From Streptomyces sp. NBC_00370 (lineage in GTDB: Bacteria > Actinomycetota > Actinomycetes > Streptomycetales > Streptomycetaceae): 64,000 nucleotides of DNA. Each line of letters starts with the position of its first letter. The stretch's first letter is position 1. The position numbers and the translations under genes were made by a program. The notes under the pieces are model-generated. The model was not told where the DNA came from, made no database searches, and saw nothing but the letters and a program-made list of their open reading frames with translations. The stretch spans positions 8,130,001-8,194,000 of the forward strand of contig NZ_CP107968.1 of assembly GCF_036084755.1 (NCBI RefSeq), written 5' to 3'. Of the stretch, positions 57,773-64,000 are shown piece after piece.

Positions 57773-58624
57773 ATGGACACCGACTGGATGAACGAGCCGC
57801 CGAAGCCCCCGGTCCAGCTGGACACGGACAAGGCGCACCCGGCCCGGGTGTACGACTACTTCCTGGACGGCAAGACGAACTACCCGGCCGACAGGGAAGC
57901 CGCGGAGGCGATGATCGAGAGGGGTCTGCCGACCGCTCGTCGTGACGCGCGCGCGTCCCGGGACTTCATGGTGCGGGCGGCGGGCTACATGGTCGACCAG
58001 GGCGTCCGGCAGTTCCTCGACATCGGTACCGGTATCCCCACGTCCCCGAATCTGCACGAGGTCGTACAGGAGCGGGCGCCGGAGTCGCGGGTGGTGTACA
58101 CGGACAACGACCCCATCGTGCTCGCGCACTCCCGGGCCCTGCACACCAGCACCCCCGAAGGCCGCACCCTCTACCTGCACGCCGACGCGACGGACCCCGA
58201 CACGATCCTGCGCGCCGAGGGCCTGCGCGACACGCTCGACTTCAGCCGACCGGTCGGGCTGACGCTGCTCCTCCTCCTGCACTGGCTTCCGACAGACGCC
58301 GGAGTCCGGCTCGTACGCACCCTGGTGGACGAACTCGCCCCCGGCAGCCATGTCGTCATGAGCTACCTCGCGCGGGACCTGTTCGAGGACGTGGGTGAGG
58401 CGAAGAAGCTGGAGGGGACCTTCGTCGAGGGCAGCACGAACCAGCTTCGCGGGGCTACCCGCGCTGAGGTCGAGACGCTGTTCGAGGGCCTGGAGATGGT
58501 CGAGCCCGGCCTCGTCCCGACCAACCGCTGGCGCCCCCAGACCGTACCGGTGCAGGTCGGCAACCCGGCGCTGGCGGACAGCGGCGTCGTCCCGGCCTGG
58601 AGTGGAATCGGCGTCAAGCGCTGA
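57773..58624 (+). CDS. SAM-dependent methyltransferase (DUF574)
   Basis: A 283-residue protein of the actinobacterial DUF574/Methyltransf_19 family: DKAHPARVYDYFLDGKTNYP, RDFMVRAAGYMVDQGVRQFL, motif I LDIGTGIPTSPNLHEVVQ, VVYTDNDPIVLAHSRALH and LTLLLLLHWLPTDAGVRLV. It is of full family length. The acceptor is unknown; members are abundant in Streptomyces and are often located near DUF397/HTH pairs, which are not present here. GGGAAAGGG supports ATG 57773. A stem-loop lies in the leader. Confidence 0.93.
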   Translation: MDTDWMNEPPKPPVQLDTDKAHPARVYDYFLDGKTNYPADREAAEAMIERGLPTARRDARASRDFMVRAAGYMVDQGVRQFLDIGTGIPTSPNLHEVVQERAPESRVVYTDNDPIVLAHSRALHTSTPEGRTLYLHADATDPDTILRAEGLRDTLDFSRPVGLTLLLLLHWLPTDAGVRLVRTLVDELAPGSHVVMSYLARDLFEDVGEAKKLEGTFVEGSTNQLRGATRAEVETLFEGLEMVEPGLVPTNRWRPQTVPVQVGNPALADSGVVPAWSGIGVKR

Positions 58625-58732
58625 CACGCGGCTCGGCGCGCCGCAGCGCCGGGCCGCCGATAAAATGATTCTCTCGCGCCGCCCGCCCCGCCCCGCCCCG
58701 GCTGACCGACCGAGCAAGAGAGGACGGCGGCC

Positions 58733-59095
58733 ATGTCCGAACGATTCAGCTCCCGCCGGATCTACGAGGACGCCTCGCCGCAGGACGGCAAGCGCGTGCT
58801 CGTGGACCGGCTGTGGCCCCGAGGAATGAGCAAAGAGCGAGCTCAGCTGGACGAGTGGCTACGCGACGTGGCGCCGTCGACCGACCTGCGCCGCTGGTAC
58901 CAACACGACCCGGAGCGCTTCGCCGGCTTCCGCGACCGCTACATCGCGGAACTGGACGACGCCGCTCACCGACCGGCCGTGACACACCTGCGCGACCTCG
59001 CCGCCCACGACGGGGTCACCTTGCTCACCGCCACGAAGGACATCGACCACAGCGAGGCCGCCGTACTCGCCGAATGGCTGAGCGGCGGTCGATGA
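58733..59095 (+). CDS. DUF488 family protein
   Basis: A 120-residue soluble protein with the DUF488 landmarks: RRIYEDASPQDGKRVLVDRL, WPRGMSKERAQLDEWLRDVA, APSTDLRRWYQHDPERFAGF and VTLLTATKDIDHSEAAVLAE. The family is widespread and uncharacterised. The promoter-proximal 108 bases contain a GATAAAAT box and a run of CCCCG pentamers (58687-58706). GAGAGGA precedes the ATG. It is convergent with the TetR gene at 59126. Confidence 0.9.
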   Translation: MSERFSSRRIYEDASPQDGKRVLVDRLWPRGMSKERAQLDEWLRDVAPSTDLRRWYQHDPERFAGFRDRYIAELDDAAHRPAVTHLRDLAAHDGVTLLTATKDIDHSEAAVLAEWLSGGR

Positions 59096-59125
59096 TCGCC
59101 TGCCAGGGCTGCGGGGGAAACGACT

Positions 59126-59695
59126 TCAGCTGCTGACCCGAGGGCGGCGTTCCGGCGTCAGGATCGCGTCTGCGACGACGTCGAAGAGATGGTCGGCGCG
59201 TGGCGCGGACGAAGGCTGGTCGCTGAGCCACGCGAGCGACGCGGCCAGTGCGAACAGGTCGGCGCCGTCGATGTCGGTCCGCGCCAGGCCTTCGGTCTGG
59301 GCGCGGGTGAGGAGTCGCGTGCCGGCTCCGCGCATGGTGACGCACGACGCGTGAAGCGCGGACTCCGGGTCCTCGATGGCGGTCATCATCGAGGCCACCG
59401 CGCCTCGGTAGTTGTGCGCGCAGGCGACGAAGTCGCGCAGCCACAACACCAGCGCGTCGTCGGGCGCACTCGACGTTTCGAGGACGTCCGCCTGTGCAGT
59501 CAGCTCGTCGAAGCTCGTCCGGAGCAGTGCGTCAAGCAGCGCCTCGCGCGTCGGGAAGTGCCGGAGCAGCGTGGCGAGCCCCACGTCGGCCCTGCGCGCG
59601 ATGTCGCGCAGCGACGCCTCCGCGCCCTGCTCGGTGATGACGCCGCCCGCGACGGCGAGCAGGTGGTCACGGTTCTTCCTGGCGTCGGCCCGCAT
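59126..59695 (-). CDS. TetR/AcrR family transcriptional regulator
   Basis: A 189-residue TetR regulator: RADARKNRDHLLAVAGGVIT, SLRDIARRADVGLATLLRHF, PTREALLDALL (HTH), and the ligand domain of the YxaF/SbtR-like type (RGAVASMMTAIEDPESALHA). GGGAGACAG supports ATG 59695; the frame continues upstream through the operator repeats and is not used. It is divergent from the quinone reductase at 59806, with three copies of a 14-bp site between, so mutual repression with ligand release is expected. Confidence 0.92.
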   Translation of the reverse strand: MRADARKNRDHLLAVAGGVITEQGAEASLRDIARRADVGLATLLRHFPTREALLDALLRTSFDELTAQADVLETSSAPDDALVLWLRDFVACAHNYRGAVASMMTAIEDPESALHASCVTMRGAGTRLLTRAQTEGLARTDIDGADLFALAASLAWLSDQPSSAPRADHLFDVVADAILTPERRPRVSS

Positions 59696-59713
59696 CTGTC
59701 TCCCTTGACTATC

Positions 59714-59771
59714 CGGATCAGTGGTCCATATATTCGGATCAGTGGTCCGGATATATGGACCACTGATCCGA
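59714..59771. promoter_or_regulatory. TetR operator array, three 14-bp copies
   Basis: CGGATCAGTGGTCC occurs at 59714-59727 and 59735-59748 (direct) and inverted at 59757-59770. Copies 2 and 3 form a palindrome with 15-bp arms and an 8-base AT-rich spacer. Copy 1 plus the flanking ATATA gives a nested wider dyad. The array fills the 110-base gap between the divergent TetR and reductase genes. Confidence 0.9.
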
Positions 59772-59805
59772 TAAGCGTATCCCGCACTGCGGGCAGGAGA
59801 AAATG

Positions 59806-60816
59806 ATGCCGACACACACGATGAGGACGGTCCGGCTGCACGCGCACGGAGGCCCCGAAGTGCTGCGTTACGAGGAGGCGCCGACGCCCGAGCCGGGGCC
59901 GGGCGAGGTGCTGGTTCGCGTGCACGCGGTCGGCGTCAATCCGCCCGACTGGTATCTGCGCGGCGGGCTGACCACCATGCCGGGGGAGACGGAGTCCACG
60001 GTCAGGCTGCCGGTGATTCCGGGGACGGACGTGTCGGGCGTCGTCGAAGCGGTCGCCCCAGACGTGGACGGCTTCTCCGTCGGCGACGAAGTCTTCGGTC
60101 TGCTCCGCTTCCCGAGCTTCCACGGCAGCGCGTACGCCGAATACGTCGCCGCGCCCGCATCGGATCTCGCACGCAAGCCGCCCGGCATCGACCACGTCCA
60201 CGCCGCCGGTGCGCCCATGGCCGGATTGACGGCGTGGCAGTTCCTGATCGACGTCGGCCACGATCACCCGTCGCCCTTCCAGGAACACCGCCATCGCCCG
60301 ACGGCGCTCGGCGCCGACACGACGGCGCTCGTCAACGGCGCCGCGGGCGGCGTCGGCCACTTCGCGGTGCAGCTGGCGAAATGGCAGGGCGCACACGTCA
60401 TCGCGGTGGCGTCGGGCGCGCACGAATCGTTCCTCCGCGATCTCGGCGCCGACCAGTTCATCGACTACACCAAGAACCGTCCCGAGGACCTGGCGCACGA
60501 CGTCGACGTCGTCCTCGACACCGTCGGCGGTCGCGACAGCAGCCGCTTCCTGCGCACACTCAAGCACGGCGGCGCCATCTTCCCGGTGTTCCCCGGCGAG
60601 TACGACGCCGAGGAGACCGCGAAGCTGGGCGTCACGGTCTCGGGTACACAGGTCCGCTCGAACGGCACACAACTCGCCGAACTGGGACGCCTGCTCGACA
60701 CCGGTACGGTCCGCGTAGCGATCGACAGCACATTTCCGCTCGCGGAGGCCCGAGCAGCGCACGAACGCGCCGCCCGAGGACACATCCAGGGCAAGATCGT
60801 GCTCACGGTCGCGTAG
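59806..60816 (+). CDS. NADP-dependent quinone oxidoreductase (MDR superfamily)
   Basis: A 336-residue zinc-independent medium-chain reductase: VRLHAHGGPEVLRYEEAPTP, VHAVGVNPPDWYLRGG, IPGTDVSGVVEAVAPDVDGF, cofactor motif NGAAGGVGHFAVQLAKWQGA, DVVLDTVGG and the C-terminal HIQGKIVLTVA. It is of normal length, with a short insert (HDHPSPFQEHRHRPTALGAD) before the Rossmann domain. AGGAG (59795-59799) fits ATG 59806 better than the preceding ATG 59803. It is the second MDR enzyme of the window, again divergent from a TetR regulator. Confidence 0.92.
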   Translation: MPTHTMRTVRLHAHGGPEVLRYEEAPTPEPGPGEVLVRVHAVGVNPPDWYLRGGLTTMPGETESTVRLPVIPGTDVSGVVEAVAPDVDGFSVGDEVFGLLRFPSFHGSAYAEYVAAPASDLARKPPGIDHVHAAGAPMAGLTAWQFLIDVGHDHPSPFQEHRHRPTALGADTTALVNGAAGGVGHFAVQLAKWQGAHVIAVASGAHESFLRDLGADQFIDYTKNRPEDLAHDVDVVLDTVGGRDSSRFLRTLKHGGAIFPVFPGEYDAEETAKLGVTVSGTQVRSNGTQLAELGRLLDTGTVRVAIDSTFPLAEARAAHERAARGHIQGKIVLTVA

Positions 60817-60853
60817 GAACTGGCTGCTTCACCGCCAACTGTCGCGATGCGTC

Positions 60854-61387
60854 TCAGCCGCTGATGAGCTGGTCGTAGGGGTGTCCCTCGGGAGTGAAGA
60901 TGAGAACGAAGTTCGCCCCTACCCCGACTGCTACCTCTCGCAACCGTGCCAACACCACTGCCTGGTCCGGAAGTTCGAGCCCGAGGACTACTGCGGCACG
61001 ATCTCTTCGTACCGCGAGGTCAGGTACGTCCTCAAGGTATTCGGCAGAGAGGTTGCGGCTTTCCTCCTCCGTGAACGCCTGGCAGTCGCGCCACCACGGG
61101 ACGACCAGAAGCAGTTGCAGCAGCTCGTGCAGGCCGATCGCGACCAGAGCCGCTCCTCCCTCGGAGTCGGCGTAGAGGACTGGACGTTCCTCGCCGCCTT
61201 CGCCACAGAAAAAATACGTGCCTCCCGCGCCGTCGCCGGCGAAACCTTCGAGTGCGTCGCCAGAGGCAAGGTGGACGTCCTCGACATGGTCGCCTCGGTC
61301 CAGGTCGAAGTCACCGGCGTCGGCGAGAAAGCGGGCGGCTTCGTCCTGTTCGCGGACGGCGGCGATCAACGATTCCATGGCCGGCAT
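60854..61387 (-). CDS. Hypothetical protein
   Basis: A 177-residue acidic soluble protein that I cannot assign with confidence. It shows DFDLDRGDHVEDVHLASGDA, GGTYFFCGEGGEERPVLYAD and SEGGAALVAIGLHELLQLLL, a beta-hairpin/helix pattern recalling SMI1/KNR4 (SUKH)-type domains; that resemblance is weak. The C-terminus VGVGANFVLIFTPEGHPYDQ is well-formed. Start at ATG 61387 (ATG 61378 possible), without a clear Shine-Dalgarno. It is divergent from the hypothetical gene at 61476 and convergent with the reductase. Confidence 0.7.
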   Translation of the reverse strand: MPAMESLIAAVREQDEAARFLADAGDFDLDRGDHVEDVHLASGDALEGFAGDGAGGTYFFCGEGGEERPVLYADSEGGAALVAIGLHELLQLLLVVPWWRDCQAFTEEESRNLSAEYLEDVPDLAVRRDRAAVVLGLELPDQAVVLARLREVAVGVGANFVLIFTPEGHPYDQLISG

Positions 61388-61475
61388 TTTACGGATCGCC
61401 GGTTGAGGATCCACGGCGCACTCGCCCCGGTAAATGCACGGCGGGGTCCCCCGGAAACCACGTACCCTCAACTCC

Positions 61476-61910
61476 GTGCCCCGCCATCCGAAGAAGGCCC
61501 GTCGACTGGTCGCCGACGGCCGCGCGTACATGTGGACCAACCGGCACGGTCACCGTGTGCTGGTGGACGACGAAGGTGTCGCGCACTGCCGTCAGACCCT
61601 CACCCTGATCCCCCAACCGAGCGGCACCGGCGGCCCGTTGCGCATCGTCTTCGCCGACGGGCCCGGCCGGTTCGTGCCGGGCGGGTTCACCTTCGGTTCC
61701 GGGGACGTGGGGTACGTCCACGGCGGCTCCCTGAATCTGCACGAACCCGGCGCGGTCCGGGCCTTGCTCGACGCGGCGATGGCCCACGGGTGGCAGCCGG
61801 GGGAGCGGCGGCCGGTGGAGATCGACGGCTGGCTCCTGCTGGAGGAAGCGGCGGCAGCGGTGGCTGCGGCCGCAGCGCGAGCGGTGGAGGGCCGCGTCGC
61901 CGGAGAATGA
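61476..61910 (+). CDS. Hypothetical protein
   Basis: A 144-residue protein of unknown family: basic opening PRHPKKARRLVADGRAYMWT, a beta-rich middle (HGHRVLVDDEGVAHCRQTLT, LRIVFADGPGRFVPGGFTFG), LNLHEPGAVRALLDAAMAHG and an Ala-rich C-terminal helix. It has no signal peptide or membrane span. GTG 61476 is chosen over ATG 61434, which lies in the divergent promoter region. The next gene begins at its stop (ATGA overlap or six bases on), so the two are probably cotranscribed. Confidence 0.72.
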   Translation: MPRHPKKARRLVADGRAYMWTNRHGHRVLVDDEGVAHCRQTLTLIPQPSGTGGPLRIVFADGPGRFVPGGFTFGSGDVGYVHGGSLNLHEPGAVRALLDAAMAHGWQPGERRPVEIDGWLLLEEAAAAVAAAAARAVEGRVAGE

Positions 61911-61915
61911 TCGGC

Positions 61916-62875
61916 ATGGCATCCCTCCACTCCAACCCGCTCTTCACCCGGCTTGCCGACTCCGAACGGATCCTCGTCGCCGGCGCGGGCGGCGGCTTCG
62001 ACATCTACTCGGGGCTGCCAGTGGCGCTTTCGCTCCTGCACCAGGGCAAGCAGGTGTATCTCGCGAACCTCTCCTTCAGCGCACTCGCCGGTCTCCCGAC
62101 CGATGACTGGGTCGCCCCCGATCTGGCCGCCATCACCCCCGACTCCGCTCCCCACCAGAGCTATTTCCCTGAGCGGACCCTCGCTCAGTGGCTGCACCCG
62201 CACGGCTACCCGTCCACCGTGTACGCCTTTCCCCAGACCGGGGTGCGCCCGCTGCGCGCCGCCTACCAAGCCCTGATCGAGTTGCACGACATCGACGCCG
62301 TGGTGCTGGTCGACGGCGGTACGGACATTCTGCTCCGCGGTGACGAAGCCGGCCTCGGCACTCCGGAGGAGGATCTGACCAGTGTGGCGGCGCTGGCCGC
62401 GCTCGATAGCGTCCCGACCCGGCTCGTCGTGTCGGTCGGCTTCGGTGTGGACGCGTACCACGGCGTCAATCACGTGCAGGTACTGGAGAATATCGCCGCG
62501 CTGGAGCGGGACGGTGCGTACCTCGGCGCGTTCTCGATACCGCGCGCCACCCGTGAGGGCGCTCTCTATCTCGACGCCGTCGCGCACGCTCAGCACCACA
62601 CCCCGGAGCACCCCAGTATCGTCAACGGATCCATCGCGGCAGCCGTGCAAGGCTCGTTCGGGGACGTCCGGTTCACCGATCGCACCCGGGGCAGCGAGTT
62701 GTTCATCAACCCACTGATGTCCCTGTACTTCGCCTTCGACCTCCCGGGTCTGGCGGCCCGCTGTCTCTACCTGGATCAGATCGAGGACACCCAGCTGATA
62801 CGCCAAGTGCACTCACGGATAGCTGAGTTCCGCGAATCCATAGTGACCCGCCCACCCCGCGGTTTCCCGCACTAG
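61916..62875 (+). CDS. DUF1152 domain protein
   Basis: A 319-residue protein of the DUF1152 family: FTRLADSERILVAGAGGGFD, IYSGLPVALSLLHQGKQVYL, LANLSFSALAGL, VVLVDGGTDILLRGDEAGLG and VNGSIAAAVQGSFGDVRF. The N-terminal Gly-rich strand-loop-helix looks like a nucleotide-binding site, and the DGGTD acid cluster could bind metal. No activity is known; such genes appear in varied bacteria. ATG 61916 matches relatives, while ATG 61907 overlaps the upstream stop. It is convergent with the LysR gene. Confidence 0.87.
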   Translation: MASLHSNPLFTRLADSERILVAGAGGGFDIYSGLPVALSLLHQGKQVYLANLSFSALAGLPTDDWVAPDLAAITPDSAPHQSYFPERTLAQWLHPHGYPSTVYAFPQTGVRPLRAAYQALIELHDIDAVVLVDGGTDILLRGDEAGLGTPEEDLTSVAALAALDSVPTRLVVSVGFGVDAYHGVNHVQVLENIAALERDGAYLGAFSIPRATREGALYLDAVAHAQHHTPEHPSIVNGSIAAAVQGSFGDVRFTDRTRGSELFINPLMSLYFAFDLPGLAARCLYLDQIEDTQLIRQVHSRIAEFRESIVTRPPRGFPH

Positions 62876-62924
62876 GTCTGTCCGACAGGCGCGTGCGTGG
62901 CGGACCTCATGCTGGGCGACCGCC

Positions 62925-63839
62925 TCATGGCGCCGTCGTCACCGGCCCGTCGTCCTGTGCCGGCGAGTGGTCCGCGTCGAGGATTTCCAGCAGGCGCGTG
63001 GCCGAAGCCTCCGCGTGTGTGGCCGTGATGGCGGACACCACCCACTGCGGGGTGGATTCCGGCGGCAGTTGGATGCTCGTGAGGCCCGCGGCCTGGGGCT
63101 TGGCCGCGATGTGCTGGGGCACGAGGGCAATGCCGAGGCCGCGGTGAATCAGGTCCAGCAAGGTGTGGATGTCGTCCACCGTGCAGCGCACCCGCCGCGT
63201 CACGCTCGCCGCCGTGCACGCCGCGTCGTTGAGGGACCGCATGGCCCACGACGGGCGGAAGTCGATGAACTCACGATCACGCAGCTCCGCCCACTCGATG
63301 CTCGTACGGGCCGCGAGCGCATGGTCGGACGGGGTCAGCAGGACGACCGAACGACGTCCCAGTTCCACGCTGTTGGCAATCGCGAGATGGTCGGTCGTCG
63401 CGACGAACGCGACGTCGAGGTCGCCCCTGCGGGTCTGCGCGACGAGGTCGTGCGATCCGGCCTGCGTGAAGTGGATGTCGACCAGCGGATACCGCCGGTG
63501 GAACCGTTCGAGCAGCGGCGGCACATCGACCACGCCGAGGCACTGCTCGGCCCCCACCCGCAGCCGCCCGGACAGCGCGTGGGTCGCGCGGATCACCGCG
63601 TCCCGTCCGGCGGCGGCCTGGGCGAGCGCGCCGCGTGCGAACGGGAGGAGGGCGAGACCGGCGTCCGTGGGGTCGACACGGCGGGTGGTCCGGGTGAACA
63701 GCGGCGTGCCCAGCTCGTCCTCAAGGCTGCGGATCGCGGCCGAAAGCCCGGACTGGGACACCTGGCAGACGGCCGCCGCCCGGGTGAAGTGCTGCTCGTC
63801 GGCGAGGGCTACGAGGTACTCCATCTGACGCAAGTCCAT
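62925..63839 (-). CDS. LysR family transcriptional regulator
   Basis: A 304-residue LysR regulator. The HTH is MDLRQMEYLVALADEQHFTR, AAAVCQVSQSGLSAAIRSLE, DELGTPLFTRTTRRVDPT; the effector domain contains GRLRVGAEQCLGVVDVPPLL, DLDVAFVATTD and LLDLIHRGLGIALVPQHIA. The ligand is unknown. Start at ATG 63839. It is divergent from the aldo/keto reductase gene that begins at 63942; the 102-base gap is AT-rich for the region and probably contains its binding site. The AKR is the likely target. Confidence 0.93.
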   Translation of the reverse strand: MDLRQMEYLVALADEQHFTRAAAVCQVSQSGLSAAIRSLEDELGTPLFTRTTRRVDPTDAGLALLPFARGALAQAAAGRDAVIRATHALSGRLRVGAEQCLGVVDVPPLLERFHRRYPLVDIHFTQAGSHDLVAQTRRGDLDVAFVATTDHLAIANSVELGRRSVVLLTPSDHALAARTSIEWAELRDREFIDFRPSWAMRSLNDAACTAASVTRRVRCTVDDIHTLLDLIHRGLGIALVPQHIAAKPQAAGLTSIQLPPESTPQWVVSAITATHAEASATRLLEILDADHSPAQDDGPVTTAP

Positions 63840-63941
63840 TGATCGACCCTGTTTCTTAATCGCATCGGTGGCAGTCATTTTACTTCTGATCAGGGCCTGC
63901 TTACGGTGGGGATCTACCACCACCGGCTGGAAAGGCCCCCC

Positions 63942-64000
63942 GTGCAGCGACGCACTGTCGGAACCCGCACCGTCAGCCCGATCGGATTCGGCGGTATGCC
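63942..64000 (+). CDS. Aldo/keto reductase (partial, N-terminus only)
   Basis: Only 19 codons are inside the window: GTG start, then QRRTVGTRTVSPIGFGGM, the standard first strand of aldo/keto reductases. GGAAAGG at 63929-63935 is well spaced before the GTG. The gene runs off the right edge. It is divergent from the LysR regulator at 62925, repeating the regulator-reductase pairing found across the window. Confidence 0.8.
   Translation, partial: MQRRTVGTRTVSPIGFGGM

Overview
The window reads as a chromosome-arm segment of a Streptomyces or close relative. The DNA is very GC-rich, with strong G/C preference at third codon positions and frequent GTG/TTG starts. Many proteins belong to typically streptomycete families: DUF1707, DUF6300, DUF6480, DUF574 methyltransferase, class F sortase and XRE/MmyB-type regulators. 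The clearest marker is a tap-tpg operon (52827-55571), the genes that cap and prime the telomeres of linear Streptomyces replicons. No rRNA, tRNA, CRISPR array, intact insertion sequence or secondary-metabolite megasynthase was seen. No telomere-like run of palindromes was seen either, so the physical end is not inside the window.

Layout. 1-10 kb: a cut-off mycothiol-dependent family protein, a DUF1707 protein, an MFS exporter behind an inverted-repeat operator region, an aldo/keto reductase (AKR), a DUF6300 protein, SRPBCC and DoxX proteins, an XRE/MmyB regulator divergent from an aldehyde dehydrogenase, a DUF6480 membrane peptide and a second AKR. 10-21 kb: a UvrA2-like ATPase, a PHP-domain protein, MerR and XRE regulators, a RibD/DHFR-like reductase, an aminoglycoside-phosphotransferase-like kinase, a short-chain dehydrogenase (SDR), and two paralogous secreted GH114 proteins flanking an EF-hand-like acidic protein and a DUF2267 protein. 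21-26 kb: a KimA-type potassium transporter, a slipin, and a secreted protein next to a class F sortase.

26-38 kb contains two deletion scars. At about 27395 an SDR and its divergent MmyB regulator have both lost their 5' halves. At about 37497 a DCC1-like gene is fused out of frame to the last 130 codons of a GH78 rhamnosidase. Between them lie MerR, AraC, Rrf2 and TetR regulators, methyltransferases, an aquaporin-like channel, an LLM oxidoreductase and an SDR behind two strong orphan palindromes. 38-52 kb holds a 963-residue HTH-STAND-WD40 protein, then an HxlR regulator divergent from an LLM+FAD fusion oxidoreductase, a second LLM enzyme and a GNAT. TetR, MerR and XRE regulators paired with reductases follow. 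52-64 kb holds tap-tpg, an M48 protease, a DUF574 methyltransferase, a TetR/quinone-reductase pair with a triple operator, three poorly known genes ending in a DUF1152 protein, and a LysR divergent from a fifth AKR cut by the window edge.

The dominant theme is small self-contained modules: one regulator divergent from one oxidoreductase with a palindromic operator between them. Regulator families differ (MerR, TetR, HxlR, XRE/MmyB, LysR), but the enzymes are repeatedly AKR, SDR, MDR or LLM flavoproteins, which suggests inducible detoxification of reactive or xenobiotic compounds. This is typical accessory-arm content. The most notable observation is that Tap carries what look like the A, B and C motifs of a protein-primed family-B DNA polymerase, next to its terminal-protein partner.
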